Assembly (NCBI GenBank): GCA_964437425.1
Contig: CAYTGO010000003.1
Coordinates: forward strand, 1 to 64,000
Direction of reading: 5' to 3'
DNA length: 64,000 nucleotides
From: Scalindua sp964437425
GTDB taxonomy: Bacteria; Planctomycetota; Brocadiia; Brocadiales; Scalinduaceae
Made by a program: the position numbers and the translations under genes. Positions 7,538-14,770 of the stretch are shown here, one piece after another. The stretch's first letter is position 1; each line of letters opens with the position of its first letter. The notes beneath the pieces were generated by a model. The model was not told where the DNA came from. It saw only the letters and a program-made list of their open reading frames with translations, and made no database searches.

Positions 7538-7703
7538 CGAACTATCACGGATAAAAAGCGAATGATGAATATCGAACAAGGAATTTCGAATGTTAAAGTG
7601 GTAAAAAAAATTCACCGCAAAGACACAAAGAGCACAGAGAGATACTGATAAAAAATGCAAACTACTTTTACCACATTAAATACCTTTTTCTAAAACAGGC
7701 ACT

Positions 7704-7715
7704 GTCCCTATTTAT
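7704..7715. repeat. 12-bp inverted repeat, left arm flanking the 7725 gene
   Basis: GTCCCTATTTAT here and ATAAATAGGGAC at 8645-8656 are perfect inverted repeats just outside the 304-codon gene. Related words occur at 10549-10576 as a full palindrome and at 11968-11977. Confidence 0.65.
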
Positions 7716-7724
7716 TAATTTGAT

Positions 7725-8639
7725 ATGAAAATAGTTCGTGTAAGCTTGATAGCTATTGTATTTTTCACATGTTGCCTCTGTGAATTAGAAAGTGCGGGGC
7801 ATGATCATAGTATATACACATCTGCCAGTAGTATTCGACTGCGAACAACTGAAAACTTTGATGTAGTTAATTTATTCAAACCCATACATCCTAAAATACC
7901 TGATTCTCCTGGTTTTGATATATACATGGCCCCTTTGATCATTCAGGAAATACCACCTGGTGGAGCAGGAGAGATGACTGACCGGTTTGGTTTTGTTACT
8001 GCAGATTCTTCCGGACGCCTTCATATTGATTCGGCGCGCCCTGTTGTTTATTATTCTCAGTCTTACGTTGATTTGGGTGGATGCGTATATCAACAGATTT
8101 CTTACCTTTGGTGTTACGATAGAGGCAACACAGATTGCTTTGGGAAGAATATGGGAATTGCAGTTCAAGGTATTCGTATGACGATGAATGGCGCCGGATT
8201 CCCAGAAATAATTGAAGTCCTTGATGATACGAGCAAGCACCGTATCCTTTATGTCTATCCGACTCTAGAAGAAACTGCAGTGGATATATTTGGCAAACCC
8301 CTGCCGGGCAGAGAATATTCCATTGAACGTAATCAAGATGACTTGCCGGATGTTGTTGTTGCTCGGGTTGTAGAAAGAGGACCGGAACCTTCCGGGCCGT
8401 TTGTATATATTCAATCCTGTAGCCGCGATATCACTACTCTACTTTGTCGTTGCGAAAATACCCAATTTTTGGATATAGAAGAGGATATACTCTACGAGCT
8501 TTTACCGATCGAGGAACTCGTTAATGTTGGAATTGATAATACGACCTGGTCAAAGGAAATCCTAAACAACAAGTATCCACCGTCGAAGGAGGAAAAGAAC
8601 TGGCTGTTGTGGGCTCTGCGGTTACCACCGGAGTTTTGA
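7725..8639 (+). CDS. Secreted or lipid-anchored protein, unknown function
   Basis: A 304-residue protein that I do not recognise. A hydrophobic N-terminal signal (VSLIAIVFFTCCLCELES) contains three cysteines close together; VFFTCCLC could be a weak lipobox. The mature part has several cysteines (GGCVYQ, YLWCYDRG, CFGKN, SCSRD, LLCRCENT), which suits an exported disulfide-bonded protein. It is bracketed by 12-bp inverted repeats that start 21 bases before the start codon and 5 bases after the stop, so it may have been carried as a unit. Less AT-rich than the attC cassettes. Confidence 0.6.
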   Translation: MKIVRVSLIAIVFFTCCLCELESAGHDHSIYTSASSIRLRTTENFDVVNLFKPIHPKIPDSPGFDIYMAPLIIQEIPPGGAGEMTDRFGFVTADSSGRLHIDSARPVVYYSQSYVDLGGCVYQQISYLWCYDRGNTDCFGKNMGIAVQGIRMTMNGAGFPEIIEVLDDTSKHRILYVYPTLEETAVDIFGKPLPGREYSIERNQDDLPDVVVARVVERGPEPSGPFVYIQSCSRDITTLLCRCENTQFLDIEEDILYELLPIEELVNVGIDNTTWSKEILNNKYPPSKEEKNWLLWALRLPPEF

Positions 8640-8644
8640 TCTAG

Positions 8645-8656
8645 ATAAATAGGGAC
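8645..8656. repeat. 12-bp inverted repeat, right arm
   Basis: ATAAATAGGGAC is the exact reverse complement of the arm at 7704-7715. It starts 5 bases after the stop codon of the 304-codon gene. Confidence 0.65.
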
Positions 8657-8684
8657 CATTATAAGCATAACAAAGAAAAATATA

Positions 8685-8714
8685 GGGTCAGGGGGTTTTA
8701 CTCTGACCCCTGAC
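8685..8714. repeat. REP-like inverted repeat (GGGTCAG / CTGACCC)
   Basis: Two alternative pairings overlap: GGGTCAG (8685-8691) with CTGACCC (8703-8709), and GTCAGGGG (8687-8694) with CCCCTGAC (8707-8714). GGGTCAGGGG-type words are common in palindromes linked to REP-associated transposases. It lies upstream of the metallophosphoesterase gene. Confidence 0.5.
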
Positions 8715-8784
8715 TCCTTAGCCGTAACCCGAAGCCACCGGCTTTAGCAGGTGTTAAATATCTAATTTCTTATGGAGGTGTATC

Positions 8785-10269
8785 ATGTCTGAGACAAAAG
8801 CAGATTTTGAAGAGTTAGAAAGAATTTTTCGTGAAAAACTGGAGGCAGATGGCAGTACTAAAGATAAGGTCTTTGAGGTTCTTGAAAAAAGCGAAGCATT
8901 GATGATAGACCTTCTTAACGGAAAGAAGCCTACAATTAACACCTACCCAAAAGCTAAGGCCGAGTTTGGCCCGATAATTCACATCGTTCGCAACATGCCA
9001 GACGTACTTCCAACTATTTTAAAAGACGTTCTTAGAGTAATACTTCTTATTGAAGACTTTCCCCAGTCTAAAATGACACCTCAAATGTGGGATAAGTTTC
9101 AGTCTACCCTTACCGGGGCGGGTGTTGGAGCAGGCGACGGCACTCTCATTCAAGGTAACGGCAAGATTGAATACTTCAACAAATATATTGCCTATGATCC
9201 GGGCTGGGCTGTAGCATTCATCATGTATATGGCATATGAATATTGCGAACATCTTGGTTTTACAAAAGCTACTTTTGGTACAAACCCTAATACATATAAG
9301 GCTACACCTAGTGACCCCTCAAGAGGACTAAAGATTGCTGTTATTGGCGACTGGGGAACAGGCAACTGGAAAGACGACAACCTTCCATGCCCTTCTTCAA
9401 TGGTTCTTGATATGATAAAAACACAGAACCCCGACATTTTAATCCATCTCGGAGATGTTTATTATGCCGGGACAGAAGATTTTGCCGTAGGTGAAGAGGA
9501 AAAAGTAAAATTTGTCGACATCTTAAGTGGTTCGGGACTAACATGTCCAATGTTTACACTGAACTCTAATCATGAAATGTATGACGGCGGCAACGGCTAC
9601 TTTAACGTAGCATTAAAAAGCAACCTCTTTAAACACCAGCAAGGTACAAGTTATTTCACAATAGAATATAACGGCTGGAAAATAATCGGACTCGACAGTG
9701 CTTATTACGACAAGTCGGGCCTTTACATGGAAGGAAACATTTCCCGGGGGCAAATGGACTATATAACTTCACAAGTCACAAGTCCCGATGACAAAGTTAT
9801 TTTCATGACCCACCACAACCCCGTTGATATTACGGGAAGCGTGGAGGTGACTTCAAAAAATAACCCAATACCCCTCTGGAACCAGGTGATGCAGGCAATA
9901 GACGCTTTCAGGATTAAAGAATGCCTTTGGTACTGGGGCCACATCCATGCTGGCATGGCATATAGCCACACACTTATTGGAGGAAGAAACCAGCCCAAAT
10001 GCAGATGTACGGGGCATGCTTCAATCCCATTTGCCGACCCATACTATCTAGATCAGGACACAGGCAAAATTCTTTACTCAGCCAAAACACCACTAAGCGA
10101 AAGGTTTCCGGGCCGGACAACTCCGGGACAAGCTAACCGAGTTGTAAACGGTTTTTCCATGCTTACAATCGATAGCAGTGGAAACCTTACTGAAGAATTT
10201 TATGAAGTAGGACTTAATGCTCATGCATGGATATGGCCTCCTTCTGTATCTGGGGTCGGACCAGGATAA
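8785..10269 (+). CDS. Calcineurin-like metallophosphoesterase
   Basis: A 494-residue protein. Residues about 1-165 are an extra helical domain I do not recognise. The phosphoesterase domain (about 170-420) shows AVIGDWGTGN, HLGDVYYAG, NSNHEMYDGG (the usual GNHE is SNHE), FMTHHNP and WGHIHAG, the metal ligands of the family in order. The first motif has Asp-Trp where many members have Asp-x-His, as in purple-acid-phosphatase-like enzymes. It has no signal peptide. A strong ribosome-binding site (GGAGG) precedes the ATG. The final six or seven residues (VSGVGPG) and the stop codon are supplied by a repeat element, so the native C-terminus was probably replaced. Confidence 0.8.
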   Translation: MSETKADFEELERIFREKLEADGSTKDKVFEVLEKSEALMIDLLNGKKPTINTYPKAKAEFGPIIHIVRNMPDVLPTILKDVLRVILLIEDFPQSKMTPQMWDKFQSTLTGAGVGAGDGTLIQGNGKIEYFNKYIAYDPGWAVAFIMYMAYEYCEHLGFTKATFGTNPNTYKATPSDPSRGLKIAVIGDWGTGNWKDDNLPCPSSMVLDMIKTQNPDILIHLGDVYYAGTEDFAVGEEEKVKFVDILSGSGLTCPMFTLNSNHEMYDGGNGYFNVALKSNLFKHQQGTSYFTIEYNGWKIIGLDSAYYDKSGLYMEGNISRGQMDYITSQVTSPDDKVIFMTHHNPVDITGSVEVTSKNNPIPLWNQVMQAIDAFRIKECLWYWGHIHAGMAYSHTLIGGRNQPKCRCTGHASIPFADPYYLDQDTGKILYSAKTPLSERFPGRTTPGQANRVVNGFSMLTIDSSGNLTEEFYEVGLNAHAWIWPPSVSGVGPG

Positions 10270-10358
10270 CATATTGATTTCTTTTCCTTTAAGTCAATTT
10301 TGGCGGTTAATAATGGCCTTAGAGTACTCTTTTTGTTAACAAAAAGGGTACTCTAAGC
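10246..10358. mobile_element. Partial copy of the 4565-type MITE-like element
   Basis: From GTATCTGGGGTCGGACCAGG to the palindrome CTTAGAGTAC...GTACTCTAAG (10318-10357) this matches 4559-4671 nearly base for base, then similarity stops. The right terminal repeat is absent, so the copy is truncated or internally recombined. It provides the end of the upstream coding frame. Confidence 0.7.
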
Positions 10359-10380
10359 AAGAACAAAAGGGATCAGGAGA

Positions 10381-10546
10381 ACTCCATCAATAAAGTTTGG
10401 CACGCTTCGCGTTAAAAGACGAATGCGGTGGCGTGTTACAAAACAAACACGTAGGCGCAGAAAATAGAAGACGGAGAGATGCTTTGTAAGCATTTGGGGA
10501 AAATGCTATAGTTGGCAAAATCCCCAAATAGATAACCATTTGGTAA
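10381..10546. repeat. Hairpin repeat module, copy B, first part
   Basis: This matches the leader of copy A (7167 onward), including GACGAATGCGGTGGCGTGTT, and then hairpin H5 (10492-10529: ATTTGGGGA/TCCCCAAAT outer stem, TGCTA/TGGCA inner stem with one wobble pair). After the standard 8-nt linker the 5' arm of the next hairpin begins (10538-10546) and is cut off. Confidence 0.8.
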
Positions 10547-10548
10547 CA

Positions 10549-10576
10549 ACAAATAGGGACAGCTGTCCCTATTTGT
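10549..10576. repeat. 28-bp perfect palindrome
   Basis: ACAAATAGGGACAG joined directly to its exact reverse complement CTGTCCCTATTTGT. It lies 10 bases upstream of the methyltransferase start codon, just before the ribosome-binding site GAGGA. It could act as a transcriptional operator, as a cruciform, or as a REP-type element end. Confidence 0.75.
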
Positions 10577-10586
10577 CGAGGAAAAT

Positions 10587-11210
10587 ATGACCACACCGAA
10601 TCAACATTGGAACGCGATCTTCTCCGCCAAAACCGACCCTGAACTCGGTTGGTACGAGAGCGACTGTTCGCAGACGTTAAAGCTTCTTAATCTGATTCCG
10701 CAAAGCGAGAACGTTACGGTCTTCCTCCCTGGTTCGGGAACATCCGTGCTTGTCGACGAACTCCTCGCCAGAGGACATAAACTCATTCTGAACGACATTA
10801 GCGATGAAGCCCTAAATAAGCTGAGAAGCAGAATTGAAATGAATGATAGATTGACATGGCTTCACCATGATATCTCCAAACCTTTGCCTGATGGTATTCC
10901 CAAAGCCGACATCTGGATCGATCGGGCTGTTCTTCATTTTTTATTAGAAGAAGCAGACATTCAAGGATACTTCGCCAACTTACATTCAGCGATACATGCA
11001 GGGGGATATGTATTGCTGGCAGAGTTTTCGGTCGTGGGTGCACCTAAGTGTGCAGGACTTGAACTCCATCGTTACTCTGTCGAAGAAATGACAGAGCGCA
11101 TGGGTGCAGAATTTGAACTCGTCAAACATGAAGATTACACATTCATCAATTCATTGGGGGACCCACGCCCTTATATCTATGCGCTTTATAGAAACGTAAT
11201 GAATGGCTAA
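10587..11210 (+). CDS. SAM-dependent methyltransferase, class I
   Basis: A 207-residue protein of usual size for small class I methyltransferases (thiopurine/tellurite-type or UbiE-like). The SAM-binding region is VTVFLPGSGTSVLVDELLARGH (about 43-64) with the acidic residue of motif II in LILNDIS, and DIWIDRAVLHFL (about 107-118) is the post-I region. The substrate is unknown. The gene is less AT-rich than the attC cassettes. It interrupts the second hairpin module and is followed at once by a short attC-like palindrome. Confidence 0.8.
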   Translation: MTTPNQHWNAIFSAKTDPELGWYESDCSQTLKLLNLIPQSENVTVFLPGSGTSVLVDELLARGHKLILNDISDEALNKLRSRIEMNDRLTWLHHDISKPLPDGIPKADIWIDRAVLHFLLEEADIQGYFANLHSAIHAGGYVLLAEFSVVGAPKCAGLELHRYSVEEMTERMGAEFELVKHEDYTFINSLGDPRPYIYALYRNVMNG

Positions 11211-11251
11211 CAATGCGGTCTGACGGGCGCCAGTGATCTTGGATGTTAGGC
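11205..11251 (+). repeat. Short attC-like palindrome after the methyltransferase gene
   Basis: GGCTAAC (11205-11211) and GTTAGGC (11245-11251) are good core matches. The arms pair poorly outside a central GGCGCC and the CTAACA/TGTTAG ends. Its 47-bp length is below the usual attC minimum, so it may be degenerate. Confidence 0.4.
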
Positions 11252-11289
11252 GAAAAGGAGTAAAAATTGAAATTTGTTGAAAAACGGAA

Positions 11290-11607
11290 ACCTCATCTAA
11301 CCATTTGGTAAAAATGGCAGTATTGCCAAATTTACCAAATACCTGGCTATTTACCCAAAATGGCAACATTGCCAAAATGGGTAAATAGCAATCTATCGAG
11401 CAGCCAGGCAGACGGAACCCAACCTTAAGGCCATTTGTATAAACAGGTTAGGTACGCCGCAGGATAGGATTGCGGTGAGATTGAGTGTAGATCAAAAGAC
11501 TATACGTAGCCATTTAGGAGAAATGGCAACATTGCCAAATCTCCTAAATAGCGAACTATCACGGATAAAAAGCGAATGATGAATATCGAACAAGGAATTT
11601 CGAATGG
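11290..11607. repeat. Hairpin repeat module, copy B, second part
   Basis: This continues copy B after the methyltransferase insertion. It holds H6 (11303-11340, ATTTGGTAAA/TTTACCAAAT), an 8-nt linker, H7 (11349-11386, ATTTACCCA/TGGGTAAAT), the spacer block CGAGCAGCCAGGCAGACGG, H8 (11512-11549, ATTTAGGAG/CTCCTAAAT) and the block with GAATATCGAACAAGGAATTT. All inner stems are TGGCA/TGCCA. Confidence 0.82.
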
Positions 11608-11904
11608 CGAAGGATAAGCAAAATAGAAATAAGTTTTTTTCAAATCCGTGTGGATCAGTGTAAAGTCCTCGGCGCTTTCCAGTCCGGGGAAATCAGTGGC
11701 TAAATTTTTCTCCTTTTCTCTGTGTCTTAGCGCCTTTGCGTGAATTAGTTTTTTGTCTTTTCTCCTGTAATTCCTGCTTTCCTAAGATGTATTAATTTGC
11801 TTCCTTTCTCAGCATTCTCAGCACCTCGTGTTGAATATTCTTTTCCGTTGCAAAACACCCCCACTCACTTATAATAATCGTCAATCAAAAATAGCCACGG
11901 ATAT
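11608..11904. other. Gene-free stretch with scattered repeat words
   Basis: No credible coding frame is present. It carries fragments such as CCGTGTGGATCAGTGTAAA and, in reverse orientation, TTCACGCAAAGGCGCTAAGA, related to the word CACCGCAAAGACACAAAGAG in copy A. It looks like degraded repeat debris inserted within copy B. Confidence 0.5.
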
Positions 11905-11983
11905 ACACTGATAAAAAATACAAACGACTTTTACCACATAAAATATCTTTTTCTAAAACGGGCGCTGCCCCTATTTATGAAAT
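11905..11983. repeat. End block of the hairpin module, copy B
   Basis: ACTGATAAAAAATACAAACGACTTTTACCACATAAAATA and onward through TTTTTCTAAAACGGGCGCTGCCCCTATTTATG match 7645-7717 with only a few changes. It closes copy B just ahead of the sulfotransferase gene, as copy A's block closes ahead of the 7725 gene. Confidence 0.75.
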
Positions 11984-12008
11984 TTATCAGATAGAAATAT
12001 AATCATGC

Positions 12009-12035
12009 CGCGTTTAGGCAGCATAATCTAATGTT
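12009..12035 (+). repeat. Island boundary motif, right copy
   Basis: CGCGTTTAGGCAG, two bases, then TAATCTA and ATGTTA, matching 3031-3056 closely. As at the left copy, the motif runs directly into a start codon (ATG at 12031). Confidence 0.45.
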
Positions 12036-12759
12036 AACCAAAGAAGGAATTACACTGCTACGAGTACTACTTAAGATACCACTTAAAATAATAGATTCTA
12101 TACTTTGGACGGATTTACATGTTAAATTACATAACTACTTTGCAGGATTTCACAACCCAAATTATCAATTTAAGGAAAGCGAAATTGCATTTGTTCATAT
12201 ACCCAAAACCGGAGGAACGTCCCTTCATCTCCTCCTCAAAGCGGATAAGTTATCAAGATTTATAAACCTGGACATGCATCGTCCAATATCTCAATTATGT
12301 GACCCATTAAAATATAATTACATAACGGTAATGCGCGAACCAGCGGAACGCGTATGGTCATATTATCAAATGGTACTAAGTGCTCCTCCAAGATTTCCCT
12401 ATAAAACATTTGCGGATAAGGGATTAGAATTTTTTCTGACGCATTGTTGGGAAGTTAGAAATATGGCTTGCCGATATTATTCCGGGCAAATAGCAAAAGA
12501 GCCTAATGCGCAAACTCTTGAAAGTGCATATAACAATCTTATGAATTTCACCTGCGTAATTGATTTCGATAATTTTGAAGAAGAGGTAACTACATTTCTT
12601 GCAAATTATAACATACCAATAATTTCTATTCCTCATAAACGAAAGAGCAGTTATGCCCTCCCTGGCCAAGAGGAACGTGATATTATTTGCAAATATAACA
12701 GGTTAGATATTGAATTATTTAATGTATGGAAAAAACACAATGCTAAGATGCGCAATTGA
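12031..12759 (+). CDS. Sulfotransferase family protein
   Basis: A 242-residue protein. The 5'-phosphosulfate-binding motif is IAFVHIPKTGGTSLHLLL (about 53-70) and the 3'-phosphate motif is YITVMREPAERVWSYYQ (about 97-113), as in PAPS-dependent carbohydrate-type sulfotransferases. It would transfer sulfate from PAPS to a glycan or other acceptor, which is unknown. The C-terminal part (CVIDFDNFEEEVTTFL) matches the usual fold. It has no signal peptide or transmembrane anchor. No partner gene is adjacent, and it closes the repeat-rich island. Confidence 0.8.
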   Translation: MLTKEGITLLRVLLKIPLKIIDSILWTDLHVKLHNYFAGFHNPNYQFKESEIAFVHIPKTGGTSLHLLLKADKLSRFINLDMHRPISQLCDPLKYNYITVMREPAERVWSYYQMVLSAPPRFPYKTFADKGLEFFLTHCWEVRNMACRYYSGQIAKEPNAQTLESAYNNLMNFTCVIDFDNFEEEVTTFLANYNIPIISIPHKRKSSYALPGQEERDIICKYNRLDIELFNVWKKHNAKMRN

Positions 12760-12865
12760 AAAATTCAATAAAGAAGAACAGCAGAAATATTTAAAGGGTA
12801 TGATATAACCAATATTGAGATACCAACAGATACTATTTATCGGAGAATGATGGGAGGGTTGTTGC

Positions 12866-13321
12866 TTGCTACACATTTTTGTAGATGCTGATGCGTGTCC
12901 GGTTAAACAAGAGGTGTACCGCGTTGCAAGCCGATGTAGCCTTAATGTCACATTGGTGGCCAACTCCTGGATGCGGGTTCCGAATGAATCATGGATTGCA
13001 CTCGAGGTTGTTGCGGGCGGGTTCGACGCGGCAGATGATTGGATAGCTGAACACGTGCAGCCCCATGACATCGTAGTCACCGCTGATATTCTGCTTGCGA
13101 ACCGCTGCCTGAAGAAAGATGCTCGTGTAATTGGTCCAACCGGAAAGCCGTTTACGGACAACAATATCGGGGACGCCGTCGCAACCCGAGACCTGCTGGC
13201 ACTGCTTCGTGAAACAGGAGAGGTAGCGGGTGGGCCTCCGCCGCTAAAGAAGCGCGACCGGTCACGTTTTCTTCAACAACTTGACGTAGCGATACAGACA
13301 ATCCGCCGTAAGCATGCCTGA
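12866..13321 (+). CDS. YaiI/YqxD family (UPF0178, DUF188) protein
   Basis: A 151-residue protein of usual length. The start is a TTG preceded by GGGAGG nine bases upstream; no in-frame ATG fits. The N-terminus HIFVDADACPVKQEVYRVA, the IVVTADILLANRCL and the GPTGKPFTDNNIGDAVATRDLLALLR segments are hallmarks of this family, which has a PIN-like fold. Its exact function is unknown. The gene is clearly GC-richer than the island to its left and convergent with the equally GC-rich helicase gene, which suggests the pair arrived together. Confidence 0.88.
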   Translation: MLHIFVDADACPVKQEVYRVASRCSLNVTLVANSWMRVPNESWIALEVVAGGFDAADDWIAEHVQPHDIVVTADILLANRCLKKDARVIGPTGKPFTDNNIGDAVATRDLLALLRETGEVAGGPPPLKKRDRSRFLQQLDVAIQTIRRKHA

Positions 13322-13323
13322 CA

Positions 13324-13343
13324 CTAAACGGTTCAGCGTTTAG
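13324..13343. terminator. Candidate hairpin between convergent genes
   Basis: CTAAACG and CGTTTAG form a perfect 7-bp stem with a 6-nt loop, spanning the helicase stop codon and lying just after the YaiI stop codon. There is no T-run on either side, so terminator activity is uncertain. Confidence 0.3.
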
Positions 13344-14616
13344 GAGCGCTTCTACGTCTCCCACCACCACTATTGCCTTTCGTCTCGTGGGGTCTGCCAC
13401 CCCGGAAAGTACCTTTACTACCGCCACGGCGGCGGCGCCTGTGAGCTTCAGCCCCGGCAGCCTCGTCCTTCTCCGGAACTTTTGCCGGCTTCGAAAAACC
13501 TTCGATCAGGTTGACCGGAATCGTCTTTTTAATCAAGCGCTCAATGGCACGCAACAGCTTAACCTCGTCGTCCATCACAAGAGAAATTGCCTCTCCCGTG
13601 CTGCCGGCCCGCCCGGTGCGTCCGATGCGGTGCACGTAGTCCTCCGCGACATTTGGCATTTCGTAATTAACCACGTGCGGAAGGCGGTCGATATCGAGGC
13701 CTCGAGAGGCGATGTCCGTTGCGACCAGAACGCGCACTTTACATGCTTTGAATTCCGCCAGGGCAAGTGTCCTCGCCGACTGACTTTTGTTGCCGTGAAT
13801 GGCAGCCGCCATTATGCCGTTCTTTCCCAGCTGTTTTGCCAGGCGATTGGCGCCGTGCTTAGTCCTGGTGAATACCAGCACCTGGTTCCAATCACCTTCT
13901 ATAATCAGGTGAGACAGCAATTCACACTTGCGGGACTTTGGTACATGGTAAACAGATTGGTCAACTGTCTCTGCTGCCACATTCTGACCTGCCACTTCAA
14001 CCAACTTCGGCTTATGGAGAATGGTATCTGCCAACGCCTTGATCTCTTTCGAATAGGTCGCAGAAAAAAACAGTGTTTGCCGCTTCTTCGGCACCATGCG
14101 AATAATTTTACGGATGTCGTGTATGAAGCCCATGTCCAACATGCGGTCTGCCTCGTCAAGGATCAGCACTTCAATACACGAAAGATCGAGAACTTTCTGG
14201 CCAATGAGATCGAGAAGGCGGCCCGGAGTGCCGATGACAATGTGAACTCCCCGGCGCAGTTGTTTTATCTGGGGATTAATGCCGACACCTCCGAAAATAA
14301 CAGTAGAACGAATATGCAGACCCTGCCCGTAGGTTTCTATGCTTTTTCCGACCTGTGCTGCCAGTTCACGGGTTGGAGTCAGAACGAGAGCCCGCGGACG
14401 ATGTCCGCCACGATGACCCTGAGTGCTTAAAATATGTAGAAGCGGCAGCGTAAAAGCCGCGGTTTTACCTGTGCCTGTCTGCGCTCCGGCAAGTATATCC
14501 CGGCCCTCAATAATAACCGGAATGGCTTTTCGCTGAATAGGTGTCGGCTCAATATAACCTTGAAATTTAACTCCGGTCAGTATCTCCGGACGTAGACCCA
14601 AATTTTCAAATGACAT
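13333..14616 (-). CDS. DEAD-box ATP-dependent RNA helicase, RhlE-type
   Basis: A 427-residue protein with all DEAD-box motifs: the Q motif (PTPIQRKAIPVI), Walker A AGAQTGTGKT, PTRELAAQ, DEAD in LILDEADRMLDMGF, SAT, and HRIGRTGRAG. A basic Gly/Arg tail (about 385-427) follows, as in RhlE proteins that act on ribosome assembly or cold-damaged RNA. It is GC-rich compared with nearly all genes around it. The gene has no operon partner; about 150 bases lie before the next same-strand gene. Confidence 0.92.
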   Translation of the reverse strand: MSFENLGLRPEILTGVKFQGYIEPTPIQRKAIPVIIEGRDILAGAQTGTGKTAAFTLPLLHILSTQGHRGGHRPRALVLTPTRELAAQVGKSIETYGQGLHIRSTVIFGGVGINPQIKQLRRGVHIVIGTPGRLLDLIGQKVLDLSCIEVLILDEADRMLDMGFIHDIRKIIRMVPKKRQTLFFSATYSKEIKALADTILHKPKLVEVAGQNVAAETVDQSVYHVPKSRKCELLSHLIIEGDWNQVLVFTRTKHGANRLAKQLGKNGIMAAAIHGNKSQSARTLALAEFKACKVRVLVATDIASRGLDIDRLPHVVNYEMPNVAEDYVHRIGRTGRAGSTGEAISLVMDDEVKLLRAIERLIKKTIPVNLIEGFSKPAKVPEKDEAAGAEAHRRRRRGGSKGTFRGGRPHETKGNSGGGRRRSAPKR

Positions 14617-14770
14617 ATAATTATCCTGTGCTCTGCTAATTCTGAAAAATGCTGCATTAGATTCCGGATCAAGTCCGGAATGACAATTCCCGAACAGCCG
14701 GTTTAATCTTAATATTTAACAACTAATTGGAAATAAAGGGGAGGGGGCTCACAACAGCTCTTCCGTTATA

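Larger units (their letters stand above)
7160..7719. repeat. Hairpin repeat module, copy A (about 560 bp)
   Basis: The gene-free stretch between the cyclase and the next gene is one repeated module. In order it has a leader (CTCCATCAAT...GGTGGCGTGTTACAAAAC), three tandem 38-nt hairpins, a spacer block (CGAGCAGCCAGGCAGAC...AAACAGGTTAGGT), a fourth hairpin, a block with GAATATCGAACAAGGAATTT, a fragment CACCGCAAAGACACAAAGAG, and an end block ACTTTTACCACAT...CTGTCCCTATTTAT. The same parts recur in the same order, broken up, at 10381-11983. A short frame at 7138-7407 crosses the hairpins and is not a believable gene. Confidence 0.8.

Noticed and set aside
3000..12800. An integron integrase or transposase gene within the island
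   Set aside because: None of the frames shows tyrosine recombinase, DDE or Y1 transposase motifs.
13387..14430. A 347-codon frame antisense to the helicase gene
   Set aside because: It is a shadow of the GC-rich helicase coding sequence. The helicase has every family motif.
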